64,000 nt of DNA, taken from Leeuwenhoekiella polynyae (GTDB lineage: Bacteria; Bacteroidota; Bacteroidia; Flavobacteriales; Flavobacteriaceae). The position numbers and the translations under genes are program-made. Shown piece after piece: positions 42,002 through 51,258 of this stretch (position 1 is its first letter; each line of letters starts with the position of its first letter). Below the pieces are notes generated by a model that ran no database searches, was not told the DNA's origin, and was given only the letters and a program-made list of their open reading frames with translations. Location: the NCBI RefSeq assembly GCF_004104075.1, contig NZ_QOVK01000005.1, positions 124,001 through 188,000 on the forward strand, given 5' to 3'.

Positions 42002-45000
42002 ATGAGCACAAAGTTCCCTGAATATAAAGGACTTGACCTGCCTAAAGTGGCTGAAGAAATTTTAGCCTATTGGAAGGAAAACGACATCTTTGAAAAAAGT
42101 ATTTCAACCCGTGAAGGCAATGATCCCTATATCTTTTTTGAAGGTCCGCCATCTGCAAACGGAATGCCTGGTATTCACCATGTTATGGCGCGTGCGATTA
42201 AAGATATTTTTTGTCGTTTTCAAACCCAAAAAGGAAAGCAGGTAAAACGTAAGGCCGGTTGGGATACCCACGGACTTCCGGTAGAACTGGGTGTGGAGAA
42301 AGAACTGGGTATTACCAAAGAAGATATCGGAACAAAAATCAGTGTTTCAGAATATAATGAAGCTTGTAAGAATGCGGTAATGCGTTACACTGATGTGTGG
42401 AACAATCTTACTGAGCAAATGGGCTACTGGGTGGATATGGAAGATCCGTATATCACCTACAAGTCTAAATACATGGAAACAGTATGGTGGCTGCTTAAAA
42501 ATATTTATGATAAAGGTCTTATTTACAAAGGCTACACCATACAACCTTATTCGCCAAAAGCAGGAACCGGATTAAGTTCGCATGAGTTGAACCAGCCGGG
42601 GACCTATCAAGATGTTACCGATACTACGGTAACAGCGCAGTTTAAGGTCGTTGAAGATGATACGTATAAAGCATCTCCGCTTGCGGCTTTTGAAGGAACA
42701 AAATACTTAATGGCCTGGACGACCACTCCATGGACACTGCCTTCTAACACTGCGTTGACAGTTGGTAAAAAGATTGATTATGTGTTGGGTAAAACCTTCA
42801 ATCAATACACATTTGAGCCTATTCAGGTGGTTTGTGCGAAAGCTTTGGTGGGTAAACAGTTTACTAAAAAGTTTTTTGCTGCGGAAAGTGACGAAGATTT
42901 CACAAACTTTAGCGAAGCAGATAAGAAGATACCCTATCAAATCTTAACCGAATTTAAAGGTAGTGAACTCTTAGAATTGCGTTATGAGCCGGTGATAGAT
43001 TATGTGCAGCCGCATGAAAATCCGCAGGATGCATTTCGCGTGATTTCCGGGGATTTTGTGACTACAGAAGACGGTACCGGTATTGTACATACTTCACCTA
43101 CTTTTGGTGCAGATGATGCTATGGTTGCTAAGCAAGCAGAACCTCCTGTACCACCTATGCTTGTCAAAGATGAGAACGGGAACTTGGTGCCGCTTGTAGA
43201 TTTACAAGGACGTTTCCGTCCCGAGTTGAAAGAGTTTGGAGGTAAATACGTTAAAAACGAATATTATGACGACGGTAAAGCTCCTGAGAAGAGTGTAGAT
43301 GTTGAGATCGCCATTAAACTAAAAGAAGAAAATAAAGCCTTTAAGGTAGAAAAGTATGTGCACAGTTATCCTAACTGCTGGCGTACCGATAAGCCTATAT
43401 TATATTATCCATTAGATTCCTGGTTCATTAAAGTTACTGATGTGCGAGATCGTATGCACGAGTTGAATTTAGGCATCAACTGGAAACCAAAAGCGACCGG
43501 AGAAGGTCGTTTTGGTAATTGGCTAGCCAATGCCAACGACTGGAATTTATCTCGCTCGCGTTATTGGGGAATTCCATTGCCAATCTGGAGAACAGATGAT
43601 GGTAAAGAGGAAATCATCATTGGTTCGGTTGCCGAACTAAAAGAAAAAATCACCGAAGCGGTAAAAGCCGGGGTGATGGATGCCGATCCGTTTGCAGATT
43701 TTGTGCCGGGCGATATGAGTGAAGCCAATTATGGTTTAATCGACCTGCATAAAAATGTAGTAGATGAGATCAAGTTGATTTCACCAAGCGGAAAACCAAT
43801 GCGTCGCGAAGCAGATTTAATTGATGTGTGGTTTGATAGCGGAAGTATGCCGTATGCACAATGGCACTATCCTTTTGAGAATAAAGAGAAGGTTGAAGAT
43901 ACCTGGCGCAAGGCAGATTTTATTGCAGAAGGTGTTGATCAAACTCGTGGATGGTTTTACACCTTACACGCGATTGCTACAATGACTTTTGACGATGTGG
44001 CGTATAAAAATGTAGTTTCTAACGGATTGGTTTTAGATAAAAACGGACAAAAAATGTCTAAGCGTTTAGGTAATGCTGCAGATCCTTTTAAAACGTTAAG
44101 TACTTACGGTCCTGATGCAACGCGCTGGTATATGATAAGCAACGCGAATCCTTGGGACAATTTGAAATTTGATCTTGACGGAATTACCGAAATACAGCGC
44201 AAGTTCTTTGGTACACTATACAACACCTATTCGTTCTTCTCGTTGTATGCCAATCTGGATAATTTTAAGTATGCAGAAGCAGATATCGATTGGAAAGACA
44301 GGCCTGAGATTGATCGCTGGATTCTTTCAGAATTACACACGTTGATTGCTCAGGTAGATAAATTTTATGCAGAGTACGAGCCTACTAAAGCGACCCGTGC
44401 GATTTCAGATTTTGTACAGGAGAATTTGAGTAACTGGTTTGTGCGTTTAAGCCGGCGCCGTTACTGGAAAGGTGAGTATGCACATGATAAGATTTCAGCA
44501 TATCAAACACTTTATCAGTGCCTAGTGACTGTTGCAAAATTAGGAGCTCCGGTAGCACCATTTTTTATGGATCGCTTGTATAAAGATCTTAATGGTCTAA
44601 CGCAGCAAGAAGATTCAGAAAGTGTGCATCTGGCAGATTTTCCGGTGAGTAATGCAGCATTTATAGATACGACTTTAGAGCATAAAATGCAGAAAGCACA
44701 GACGATATCCTCATTAACGCTTTCACTTCGCGCTAAAGAAAAGATAAAAGTGCGTCAACCTTTGCAGCGCATTATGATACCAGTTCTTGATGAAGCGCAA
44801 CGTGCGGAAATTGAAGCCGTGCAAGATTTAATAAAATCTGAAGTTAATGTTAAGCAAATAGAGCTAATTGATGATGCTTCGGGCATCTTAGTTAAGAATA
44901 TTAAGCCTAATTTTAAAGTGTTGGGACCACGCTTTGGTAGAGATATGAAAGTGGTTGCAAATGCTATTAACGCGATGACTGCCGCAGATATCATAACTAT

Positions 45001-45412
45001 TGAAAATCAGGGGCAAATCAATGTGGACATTAATGGAAAAAGTGTTACTTTGGCGCCCGAAGATGTAGAAATAACTTCCCAAGATATTGAGGGATGGTTA
45101 GTTGCAAGTAGTGGTTCGTTGACAGTAGCTCTAGACGTTACTTTAGATGATGAATTGCGAAATGAAGGAATTGCCAGAGAACTGGTAAATCGTATTCAAA
45201 ACTTAAGAAAAGATTCTGGTTTTGAAGTGACCGATAAAATAGAAGTACAATTACAACGTAACGGTAAGGTCGAGCAAGCCGTTAACGAGAATTTAGAGTA
45301 TATTAAAACGGAGACGCTCACCGCAAAACTCGAAGTTGCAGAGCAAGTTACTAACGGTATAGCCATTGCATTTGACGATGTAGAAACAAAGCTGGCTATA
45401 AAAAAACAGTAA
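42002..45412 (+). CDS. ileS: Isoleucine--tRNA ligase, IleRS2 type with GxHH motif
   Basis: A 1136-residue class I synthetase charging tRNA-Ile. The length and sequence fit the eukaryote-like IleRS2 group. The HIGH signature is replaced by G57-I58-H59-H60 in GPPSANGMPGIHHVMAR, while KMSKR is intact (K684-R688). The CP1 editing domain lies between (about 190-420, with GTGIVHTSPTFGADDAM). IleRS2 enzymes are naturally resistant to mupirocin, and GxHH variants have been reported as hyper-resistant. This is probably the organism's only IleRS, but I cannot see the rest of the genome. Start and promoter are clear; the DksA-like gene follows after 7 bases. Confidence 0.97.
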   Translation: MSTKFPEYKGLDLPKVAEEILAYWKENDIFEKSISTREGNDPYIFFEGPPSANGMPGIHHVMARAIKDIFCRFQTQKGKQVKRKAGWDTHGLPVELGVEKELGITKEDIGTKISVSEYNEACKNAVMRYTDVWNNLTEQMGYWVDMEDPYITYKSKYMETVWWLLKNIYDKGLIYKGYTIQPYSPKAGTGLSSHELNQPGTYQDVTDTTVTAQFKVVEDDTYKASPLAAFEGTKYLMAWTTTPWTLPSNTALTVGKKIDYVLGKTFNQYTFEPIQVVCAKALVGKQFTKKFFAAESDEDFTNFSEADKKIPYQILTEFKGSELLELRYEPVIDYVQPHENPQDAFRVISGDFVTTEDGTGIVHTSPTFGADDAMVAKQAEPPVPPMLVKDENGNLVPLVDLQGRFRPELKEFGGKYVKNEYYDDGKAPEKSVDVEIAIKLKEENKAFKVEKYVHSYPNCWRTDKPILYYPLDSWFIKVTDVRDRMHELNLGINWKPKATGEGRFGNWLANANDWNLSRSRYWGIPLPIWRTDDGKEEIIIGSVAELKEKITEAVKAGVMDADPFADFVPGDMSEANYGLIDLHKNVVDEIKLISPSGKPMRREADLIDVWFDSGSMPYAQWHYPFENKEKVEDTWRKADFIAEGVDQTRGWFYTLHAIATMTFDDVAYKNVVSNGLVLDKNGQKMSKRLGNAADPFKTLSTYGPDATRWYMISNANPWDNLKFDLDGITEIQRKFFGTLYNTYSFFSLYANLDNFKYAEADIDWKDRPEIDRWILSELHTLIAQVDKFYAEYEPTKATRAISDFVQENLSNWFVRLSRRRYWKGEYAHDKISAYQTLYQCLVTVAKLGAPVAPFFMDRLYKDLNGLTQQEDSESVHLADFPVSNAAFIDTTLEHKMQKAQTISSLTLSLRAKEKIKVRQPLQRIMIPVLDEAQRAEIEAVQDLIKSEVNVKQIELIDDASGILVKNIKPNFKVLGPRFGRDMKVVANAINAMTAADIITIENQGQINVDINGKSVTLAPEDVEITSQDIEGWLVASSGSLTVALDVTLDDELRNEGIARELVNRIQNLRKDSGFEVTDKIEVQLQRNGKVEQAVNENLEYIKTETLTAKLEVAEQVTNGIAIAFDDVETKLAIKKQ

Positions 45413-45419
45413 ATAGAAT

Positions 45420-45803
45420 ATGGCGGCAGACATCAAAGAACGGTATAGCGACGCAGAATTAGAAGAATTTCGTGTGCTTATTCAGCAGAAAATAGATAAG
45501 GCTCAGAAAGATTTAGATCTTATTAAAAGTGCTTATATGAATGACGGTAACAACGGTACCGATGACACCTCACCTACATTTAAAGCTTTTGAAGAGGGTA
45601 GTGAGACAATGAGCAAGGAGGCTAACTCTGCGCTTGCAATCCGTCAGGAAAAGTTTATACGTGATCTTAAGAACGCTTTAAACCGTATACAAAACAAAAC
45701 TTATGGTATTTGTAGAGTTACAGGTAAGCTTATTAACAAAGAACGTTTAAAATTAGTACCTCACGCTACATTGAGTATTGAGGCTAAAAATATGCAGAAG
45801 TAA
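45420..45803 (+). CDS. TraR/DksA family protein lacking the zinc cysteines
   Basis: A 127-residue protein with a coiled-coil N-terminus (about 10-90) and a C-terminal region that aligns with the DksA zinc finger (YGICRVTGKLINKERLKLVP). Of the four cysteines expected, only C98 is present; the partner positions hold T101 and non-cysteine residues in the last ten positions (ATLSIEAKNMQK). The fold may persist without zinc. Family members bind RNA polymerase through the secondary channel. The conserved GTDDTSPTFKAFEEG segment suggests a functional protein. It follows ileS after 7 bases and precedes a terminator. Confidence 0.85.
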   Translation: MAADIKERYSDAELEEFRVLIQQKIDKAQKDLDLIKSAYMNDGNNGTDDTSPTFKAFEEGSETMSKEANSALAIRQEKFIRDLKNALNRIQNKTYGICRVTGKLINKERLKLVPHATLSIEAKNMQK

Positions 45804-45825
45804 GACACCTTAATTGTAGTTTTCC

Positions 45826-45856
45826 AAACGCTTCAGGATTTTCTGGAGCGTTTTTT
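45826..45856 (+). terminator. Hairpin terminator after the DksA-like gene
   Basis: AAACGCTTCAG (45826-45836) pairs with CTGGAGCGTTT (45843-45853), one wobble, followed by a T run. The next ATG is only about 14 bases after the T run, so the following gene either uses a promoter inside the hairpin region or depends on read-through. Confidence 0.8.
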
Positions 45857-45870
45857 GTTTCAAGAATTTT

Positions 45871-46503
45871 ATGTTTAAACCTCATTTTCTTCTTTGTTTA
45901 GGTTTTTTATTTGCTGTACTCAATTCGGGTTACAGTCAGAAGCAAATTTTATACACCCAGCCTGCAACTGATCTAGAAGGAGTTTTTGTAAATTCTGATG
46001 AGGTTTTTCAAATTCATGTTACAAGTACGAATACAAATGCTATTGAGTTGAAAGCTGAAATAGAAGGTGAAACTTTTGAAACCGTTTTACTGGATGTACA
46101 CGTAGAAAACAGATTGTGGGTTATAAGTACCAAACGTGCTCCTGGTTATCAAAAAATTGATGATAAACTAGCCGCACATAAAGTGTTGTCAGTCGTTCTA
46201 AAAATTAAAATGCCACAGAACAAAGAACTCTGGGTAGATTCTTCTTTGACTTCGGTTGAGCTAACCGGTCTTTTTAAGTTTATAAATCTGAATCTTTCTA
46301 GTGGTGATTGTAAGTTGAATGCTTTTCGGGGTAGCGGAATCATAAATACGTTGCGGGGTGGTATCGAGGTGGAAACCGAAGATAATCAGATAGAAGCAAT
46401 CACCAGACACGGAAAGCTTCAAGTAGAGAATAATGCTTATGGAAGTCAACATTTAAATCTCAAAAGTGTAGATGGGGATATAAGAGTAACCCAGTCTGAA
46501 TAA
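45871..46503 (+). CDS. Exported protein with DUF4097-like beta-helix, unknown function
   Basis: A 210-residue protein with signal MFKPHFLLCLGFLFAVLNSGYSQ and a repetitive beta-strand pattern in the mature part (LWVDSSLTSVELTGLFKFIN; LNLSSGDCKLNAFRGSGIIN; RHGKLQVENNAYGSQHLNLK) resembling the DUF4097 putative-adhesin beta-solenoid. No membrane anchor or sorting domain is seen, so it is probably periplasmic. It sits between the DksA-like gene and lspA, a neighbourhood I recall from other flavobacteria. Function unknown. Confidence 0.75.
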   Translation: MFKPHFLLCLGFLFAVLNSGYSQKQILYTQPATDLEGVFVNSDEVFQIHVTSTNTNAIELKAEIEGETFETVLLDVHVENRLWVISTKRAPGYQKIDDKLAAHKVLSVVLKIKMPQNKELWVDSSLTSVELTGLFKFINLNLSSGDCKLNAFRGSGIINTLRGGIEVETEDNQIEAITRHGKLQVENNAYGSQHLNLKSVDGDIRVTQSE

Positions 46504-46614
46504 ATTAATTATTTTTACGCGATAGTCGAACAGAATTGCTTTAGGCTTGTCTTAGAGTTAAACTGTTTTTCCGATAAATACTTTGAGGGCTTTACCTCAA
46601 TTAATAAAAAGCAC

Positions 46615-47217
46615 ATGTCATTAAAAAAGGCCGTAGGCATTATAGTTCTTATTTTACTTATTGATCAGATCAGTAAAATTTATATTAAAACACATTTTGT
46701 CTTACAGGATCAGGTAGTCGTTTTTGACTGGTTTAGAATACTATTTGTAGAAAATGAAGGAATGGCCTGGGGGGCAAAAATACCTGGTAATTACGGTAAA
46801 ATTATTCTTACACTATTTAGAATAGGTATTTTGCCATTAATTGGCTACTGGCTTTATGATAGCGTCAAAAAAAATGCTTCAAAGATTCTTATTGTAGGAA
46901 TCTCATTAATTTTTGCAGGTGCCTTTGGGAACATTATAGACTCTATTTTCTACGGAGTTATTTTTGATAGTAGTGCAGGGCAATTAGCGACCTTTATGCC
47001 AGAAAACGGAGGTTATGCCGGTTTGTTTTACGGAAGAGTTGTAGATATGCTCTATTTTCCTATGTGGGAAGGTTATTTACCAGATTGGTTGCCTATTTGG
47101 GGCGGAGATTATTTTACATTCTTCAATGCGGTATTCAATATTGCAGATATGGCGATAAGTACTGGAGTAGGACTTTTATTAGTATTCAATAAAAGAGCTT
47201 TTGCAAAAGAAAAGTAA
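46615..47217 (+). CDS. lspA: Lipoprotein signal peptidase
   Basis: LspA cleaves the signal peptides of prolipoproteins, of which this window has many. The 200-residue protein has four membrane segments and the catalytic aspartates D144 (GRVVDMLYF) and D178 (FNIADMAIS), plus the conserved NEGMAWG and GNIID segments. An insertion of about 35 residues between GNIID and RVVD is typical of the Bacteroidota type, which has an extra periplasmic loop. Inner membrane. The gene precedes a convergent histidine kinase. Confidence 0.96.
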   Translation: MSLKKAVGIIVLILLIDQISKIYIKTHFVLQDQVVVFDWFRILFVENEGMAWGAKIPGNYGKIILTLFRIGILPLIGYWLYDSVKKNASKILIVGISLIFAGAFGNIIDSIFYGVIFDSSAGQLATFMPENGGYAGLFYGRVVDMLYFPMWEGYLPDWLPIWGGDYFTFFNAVFNIADMAISTGVGLLLVFNKRAFAKEK

Positions 47218-47227
47218 TTATAATTAC

Positions 47228-48367
47228 TTATAAGGTGATTATAAACTTTGTGCCATAACCCAGTTTGCTGGTTACATCTATTTTTCCACCTAGAGCCTCT
47301 ACTTCGTTTTTAACGATAAACAGGCCTACAGACTGACTATTCTCATTATTGTCTGAACTACGAGTCATATGAAAAACGTGATCGGTTTTTCCATCTATAT
47401 CATAACCTTTACCGTTATCCTCTATTATGAGTGACAGTTTTTTGCTATTTTCCAGACAGTAAGCCTTAATCTCTGGTTTACGATCGGGGCTTTTATTAAT
47501 GATACCATTCTTGATTAGCGTATAAAGAATATTGTTTAAAAAGTCAGGATTGTATTCAATAGTAGGTATCTCAGAAAAATCAGAATAGAGGTAGGCTTCT
47601 TCTTGCTCAATTAAAGGCCTTAGTTTAGTTTTTACCCGTTCAAAAGCATCTTCGAGATGAATAGCTTTTAAAGGTTCTGATGCTTTATTTTGAATCGAAA
47701 CCACTTCATTAAGTCTTGCTACGGTACCATTTAAACTGGCAGCAATTTGCTTAAAATTATTAAAGAGCTCTCTTTGGTCTTGTGGTAGTTTATTAACATC
47801 TACAAGTTCACTGGTAAGTTCTAGATTATTAACATGTGACTTAATATTATGAGAAACATAGTTTGCAAATGTAAAAAGGCGTGAGTTATTTGCTTCAACA
47901 GTTTCTATAGCTTTCTCAAGCATGAGTTCACGTTCTTTCTCTTGATCAACGTTTACAATAACTCCTTTTAGACCAATTATTTTGTTGTTTTTATCTAGGT
48001 CAGGTTTGCTAATGGCGTGAGCCCAAAAAGGTTGATTGGTATAGGTAACCATCTTTATAACTTCATCAAAAACGGGCTTGCCTGAAGCAAGATCTGTGAA
48101 GCTTTTGATTACCATATCATGATAATCCATGTCAAAAAAATGAAGCGCGTGCTTAAGAGAAGGTCTGTAATTTTCCGGAGTTTCAAGAATAGCCTTCATT
48201 TGCTTGTCAAAATAACTCTTCTTGTTGATGAAATCTATACGCCATCCACCGGCACCAACCATTGAGGCAACCTGCTCATAATAAAAACTTTCCTCTAAAT
48301 TTTGATCCTGCGATGCAGGTATTTTTTTCAAAAATGAAAAAAAGCCACTTTGAGGTTTATTCGACAT
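47228..48367 (-). CDS. Cytosolic PAS-domain sensor histidine kinase
   Basis: A 379-residue kinase with no membrane segment. A PAS/PAC region (about 30-145; GGWRIDFINKKSYFDKQMKA) is followed by an H-box with H173 (FANYVSHNIKSHVNNLELTS) and a HATPase domain: N box NILYTLIKNGIINK, G1 box DNGKGYD and G2 region SVGLFIVKNEVEALGGKIDV. The S-H-N-I-K H-box belongs to the HWE/HisKA_2-like or flavobacterial PAS-kinase group. No response regulator is next to it, so it is an orphan kinase that may signal through a shared regulator. Ligand unknown. Confidence 0.88.
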   Translation of the reverse strand: MSNKPQSGFFSFLKKIPASQDQNLEESFYYEQVASMVGAGGWRIDFINKKSYFDKQMKAILETPENYRPSLKHALHFFDMDYHDMVIKSFTDLASGKPVFDEVIKMVTYTNQPFWAHAISKPDLDKNNKIIGLKGVIVNVDQEKERELMLEKAIETVEANNSRLFTFANYVSHNIKSHVNNLELTSELVDVNKLPQDQRELFNNFKQIAASLNGTVARLNEVVSIQNKASEPLKAIHLEDAFERVKTKLRPLIEQEEAYLYSDFSEIPTIEYNPDFLNNILYTLIKNGIINKSPDRKPEIKAYCLENSKKLSLIIEDNGKGYDIDGKTDHVFHMTRSSDNNENSQSVGLFIVKNEVEALGGKIDVTSKLGYGTKFIITL

Positions 48368-48423
48368 ATCTATTTGTGCGTTTGAAATGGGAGGTTTAAT
48401 ATAGCAAAAAAATCGGTGTCGTG

Positions 48424-48990
48424 TTAAAACGTGTATGTTTTATTAGGTGTAACACAGTGTGTTAACCTAACATCATTACTGTCAGTTGGGAGCTCGTTTT
48501 CGGGTTCGAAAAATGAAAGTCCTATTTTTAAACAATCGGGCTTACAAGAAGATAGGAATCTGTCGTAGAACCCTTTACCGTAACCCAGCCTATTGCCTTC
48601 TATGTCATAAGCAAGTAGTGGTACAAATACAACATCCAGTTGTGAAGGGTCTATTTCAATACCACCTTGAGGTTCTGGAATGCCCCAACAATTAATTTTA
48701 ATCAAGGTGTTGTCTGTAAGTAAAAAGTGACGCATTGTTAAATTAGTAAAATCACTTTGCGCTATAACCGTATTCTTATCTTTGCCATTGAGAATATTGA
48801 GTATATACTCGGTGTTGATCTCCTTAAGTTTTTCAATAGTCAGAAAAATGTGATAGAATTCTAGATTCCAAATGGGTAGTTTCAAGAGTTGATTGGCAAT
48901 ATCAATACTCTTATTATCGCACATTTCTAAGCTTAAATTTTCACGTAAGCTTTTGTATTTTTTTCTGAAAAACGGCTTATCCATTTGCAT
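48424..48990 (-). CDS. 5-formyltetrahydrofolate cyclo-ligase
   Basis: Converts 5-formyl-THF to 5,10-methenyl-THF using ATP. The 188-residue protein (from ATG 48990; ATG 48984 is an equal choice) has the family's N-terminal basic segment KPFFRKKYKSLRENLS and the nucleotide/folate motif VPLLAYDIEGNRLGYGKGFYDRFL. The start lies inside the 3' end of the upstream deacylase-like gene (overlap 8 to 14 bases), so the two are cotranscribed although their functions look unrelated. Confidence 0.92.
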   Translation of the reverse strand: MQMDKPFFRKKYKSLRENLSLEMCDNKSIDIANQLLKLPIWNLEFYHIFLTIEKLKEINTEYILNILNGKDKNTVIAQSDFTNLTMRHFLLTDNTLIKINCWGIPEPQGGIEIDPSQLDVVFVPLLAYDIEGNRLGYGKGFYDRFLSSCKPDCLKIGLSFFEPENELPTDSNDVRLTHCVTPNKTYTF

Positions 48991-49960
48991 TATTAGCTGT
49001 TGAAATATGAAAAATAGCATCGCCTTGATAAACCAGTGAAGCTTCGTTTGTATTTATGATATAACCATCATTTGAAGCCTTAACCTTATGTCTGAAAAAT
49101 CCATAAGGGTCTGTGATTGTTGCTATGATTTCATTTTTTTCTACAAAGTCGCCGCAGGTGGTTTTAAGATGCAACAAGCCGCTGTATTTAGCTCTAATCC
49201 ACGTACTGCTTTCAATAGTGATAGTTTTATTATTGAATTCTGGCGGAGTGAAATCTTTAGAAAGCATATTAAGGTGTTCTAATATGCGCATCGCACCATG
49301 CACCCCTTCTCTGGCGATATCTTTATCGCTGATTTGAGATTTTCCGCCTTCAAAAAGCAGAACAGGAATATTCATCCTTGCGCAGGTAGAACGATATGAT
49401 TTTGGGATATTTTTTGAATACACAATAAAGGGGGCTCCAAAAATCTTAGCCAATTCCATCAGTTCAGAATCGCTGGGATCTACGCGTATTTGAGCGACAT
49501 TAAAACGACTCCCGCCACCAGTATGGAAATCGAGACAATAATTAGCAACCGGTAAAATTTTTGTTGAAAACTGATGCGCAAATCTACTTGCTAGCGACCC
49601 GTTTCGAGTCCCCGGAAAGACTCTGTTAAGATCCCGCCCGTCTGGAAATGCACGTTCCATATTGAGAAAGCCAAACACATTTATTACTGGAATACAAATG
49701 ATAGTACCGCGTGCCGGTTTGTTTATTTTTTTTGAAATGACCTGTCGTACAATCTCTACCCCATTAATCTCATCACCGTGAATCCCTGCGGTTAGCAAAA
49801 CACAAGGTCCTGGTTTTTTAGAGCGATTAATTATGATGGGCACTTCTACCGAAGTAGTTGTGTAGAGTTTTGCCAGATTAAAATTGAGCGTACGCTTTTC
49901 ACCGGGTTTGATTTTTTCCCCCAGAATATGCAACACATTTTTATCATCAAATCCTGTCAT
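48977..49960 (-). CDS. Succinylglutamate desuccinylase/aspartoacylase-like deacylase
   Basis: A 327-residue zinc-dependent M14-type deacylase of the AstE/ASPA family. Zinc ligands are H61 and E64 (GIHGDEINGVEI) and H146 (LDFHTGGG); substrate-binding Arg-Asp-Leu-Asn-Arg appears as GRDLNRVFPG. Here it is coupled to RimK ligase (3 bases upstream) and a retropepsin-like gene. That context suggests removal or processing of glutamyl-type additions or acyl-amino acids made by the ligase, not arginine catabolism, because no other ast gene is present. Confidence 0.85.
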   Translation of the reverse strand: MTGFDDKNVLHILGEKIKPGEKRTLNFNLAKLYTTTSVEVPIIINRSKKPGPCVLLTAGIHGDEINGVEIVRQVISKKINKPARGTIICIPVINVFGFLNMERAFPDGRDLNRVFPGTRNGSLASRFAHQFSTKILPVANYCLDFHTGGGSRFNVAQIRVDPSDSELMELAKIFGAPFIVYSKNIPKSYRSTCARMNIPVLLFEGGKSQISDKDIAREGVHGAMRILEHLNMLSKDFTPPEFNNKTITIESSTWIRAKYSGLLHLKTTCGDFVEKNEIIATITDPYGFFRHKVKASNDGYIINTNEASLVYQGDAIFHISTANNANG

Positions 49961-49963
49961 AAA

Positions 49964-50836
49964 TTAAATTCCGCGTTCTATATAACGTATTACGCTTTTT
50001 GCAATATCCTTTCCAGTAGCCTTCTCGATACCTTCAAGACCCGGTGAAGAATTTACCTCAAGAATAAGTGGTCCGCGAGCGCTTTGTAACATGTCAACAC
50101 CTGCAACTCCCAGACCCATTGCTTTTGCAGCTTTTATCGCAGCATTTTCTTCTTCATCAGAAAGTGTAATAACTTCTGCAGTACCGCCGCGGTGAAGATT
50201 AGATCTAAACTCGCCTTCTTTTCCCTGGCGTTTCATAGCTCCCACAACCTGACCATCTATAATAAATGCTCTAATGTCTGCACCTTTAGCTTCTTTGATA
50301 AATTCTTGCACAATAACACGTGCTTGAAGTCCATTAAAAGCTTCAATAACAGATTCTGCCGCGTTTTTAGTTTCGGCTAAAACCACACCAAGGCCTTGTG
50401 TACCTTCTAGTAATTTTATGATTAAAGGAGCACCACCTACGTGATCTATGATTTCTGCCACGTCTCTGCTGTAGTTAGTAAAAACAGTTTTTGGCAAACC
50501 TAAACGTGCTCTTGATAAGATTTGCAAACTTCTCAGTTTATCACGGCTGCGTACGAGCGCTTGAGATTCGGTTGTGGTAAAACAGCCCATCATCTCAAAC
50601 TGGCGCACAACTGCGGTGCCGTAATAAGTTATAGAAGCACCAATTCTAGGAATTATCGCATCGGTTTCAGAAAGGTATCTTCCTTTGTAATAAACCGATG
50701 GTTTTTTCTTTTCTATAATTAAATCACACTTAAGCGGATCTATAACTTCTACGTTGTGCTTGCGTTTTTTTGCTGCTTCAACAAGTCTTGCAGTTGAGTA
50801 TAAGTTTCCGTTTCGGGATAATATTTTTATGTTCAT
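49964..50836 (-). CDS. rimK: RimK-type ATP-grasp alpha-L-glutamate ligase
   Basis: A 290-residue ATP-grasp ligase starting [20 protein letters not shown], the RimK N-terminus. ATP-grasp motifs include [39 protein letters not shown] and the metal site [21 protein letters not shown]. coli RimK adds glutamates to ribosomal protein S6 and makes poly-glutamate; relatives modify other peptides or cofactors. Its start overlaps the stop of the retropepsin-like gene by 4 bases, and it is followed by a deacylase, so the three form a unit. The acceptor is not known here. Confidence 0.92.
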   Translation of the reverse strand: MNIKILSRNGNLYSTARLVEAAKKRKHNVEVIDPLKCDLIIEKKKPSVYYKGRYLSETDAIIPRIGASITYYGTAVVRQFEMMGCFTTTESQALVRSRDKLRSLQILSRARLGLPKTVFTNYSRDVAEIIDHVGGAPLIIKLLEGTQGLGVVLAETKNAAESVIEAFNGLQARVIVQEFIKEAKGADIRAFIIDGQVVGAMKRQGKEGEFRSNLHRGGTAEVITLSDEEENAAIKAAKAMGLGVAGVDMLQSARGPLILEVNSSPGLEGIEKATGKDIAKSVIRYIERGI

Positions 50837-51258
50837 AAGGCTTTCTGAGCGTGAGAGACATCGGTTAATTCGGTGTCTACAATAAATTTTTTAGTAAGGA
50901 ATTTGCGACCTATTAATACCGGAAATCGCATATCTTCCCGAGAACTTAACGTCAGGGATATTTTAAAGAGTTTATCAAAAAGCCTGATGTTGCTTTGCAC
51001 TACATACCGGTATTGTATCTCACCATTACTACTTTTTACAGCTGTAATATCATATGATTCAAAACGCATTTCTTTACCGTTATATTCCGGGTGTTTAGGG
51101 TCTAAAAATGTACAAAGTAAAATATTGTCTTCTTCGCGAATGTGGTTGCAGTGAATTGAAGAGGTGTAGGCGCCTGTATCAATTTTAATGTCGATATCAT
51201 TTAAGCCAAGCGCAGGAAAATCTGCCCGGTCTGTGCGTCCTATTACTATCTTCTCCAT
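50833..51258 (-). CDS. RimB-like retropepsin-like protein (PF05618)
   Basis: A 141-residue protein of the family once called ATP-dependent zinc proteases (RimB in Pseudomonas). The single aspartic-protease-like motif D27-T-G-A30 occurs in [13 protein letters not shown]; a second structural motif is PVLIGRKFL near the C-terminus. As a single-domain protein it would need to dimerise like retroviral proteases. Start at ATG 51258; a TTG three codons upstream is the alternative. Leads an operon with rimK and the deacylase, so it probably trims or regulates RimK products. Catalytic status unproven. Confidence 0.85.
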   Translation of the reverse strand: MEKIVIGRTDRADFPALGLNDIDIKIDTGAYTSSIHCNHIREEDNILLCTFLDPKHPEYNGKEMRFESYDITAVKSSNGEIQYRYVVQSNIRLFDKLFKISLTLSSREDMRFPVLIGRKFLTKKFIVDTELTDVSHAQKAL

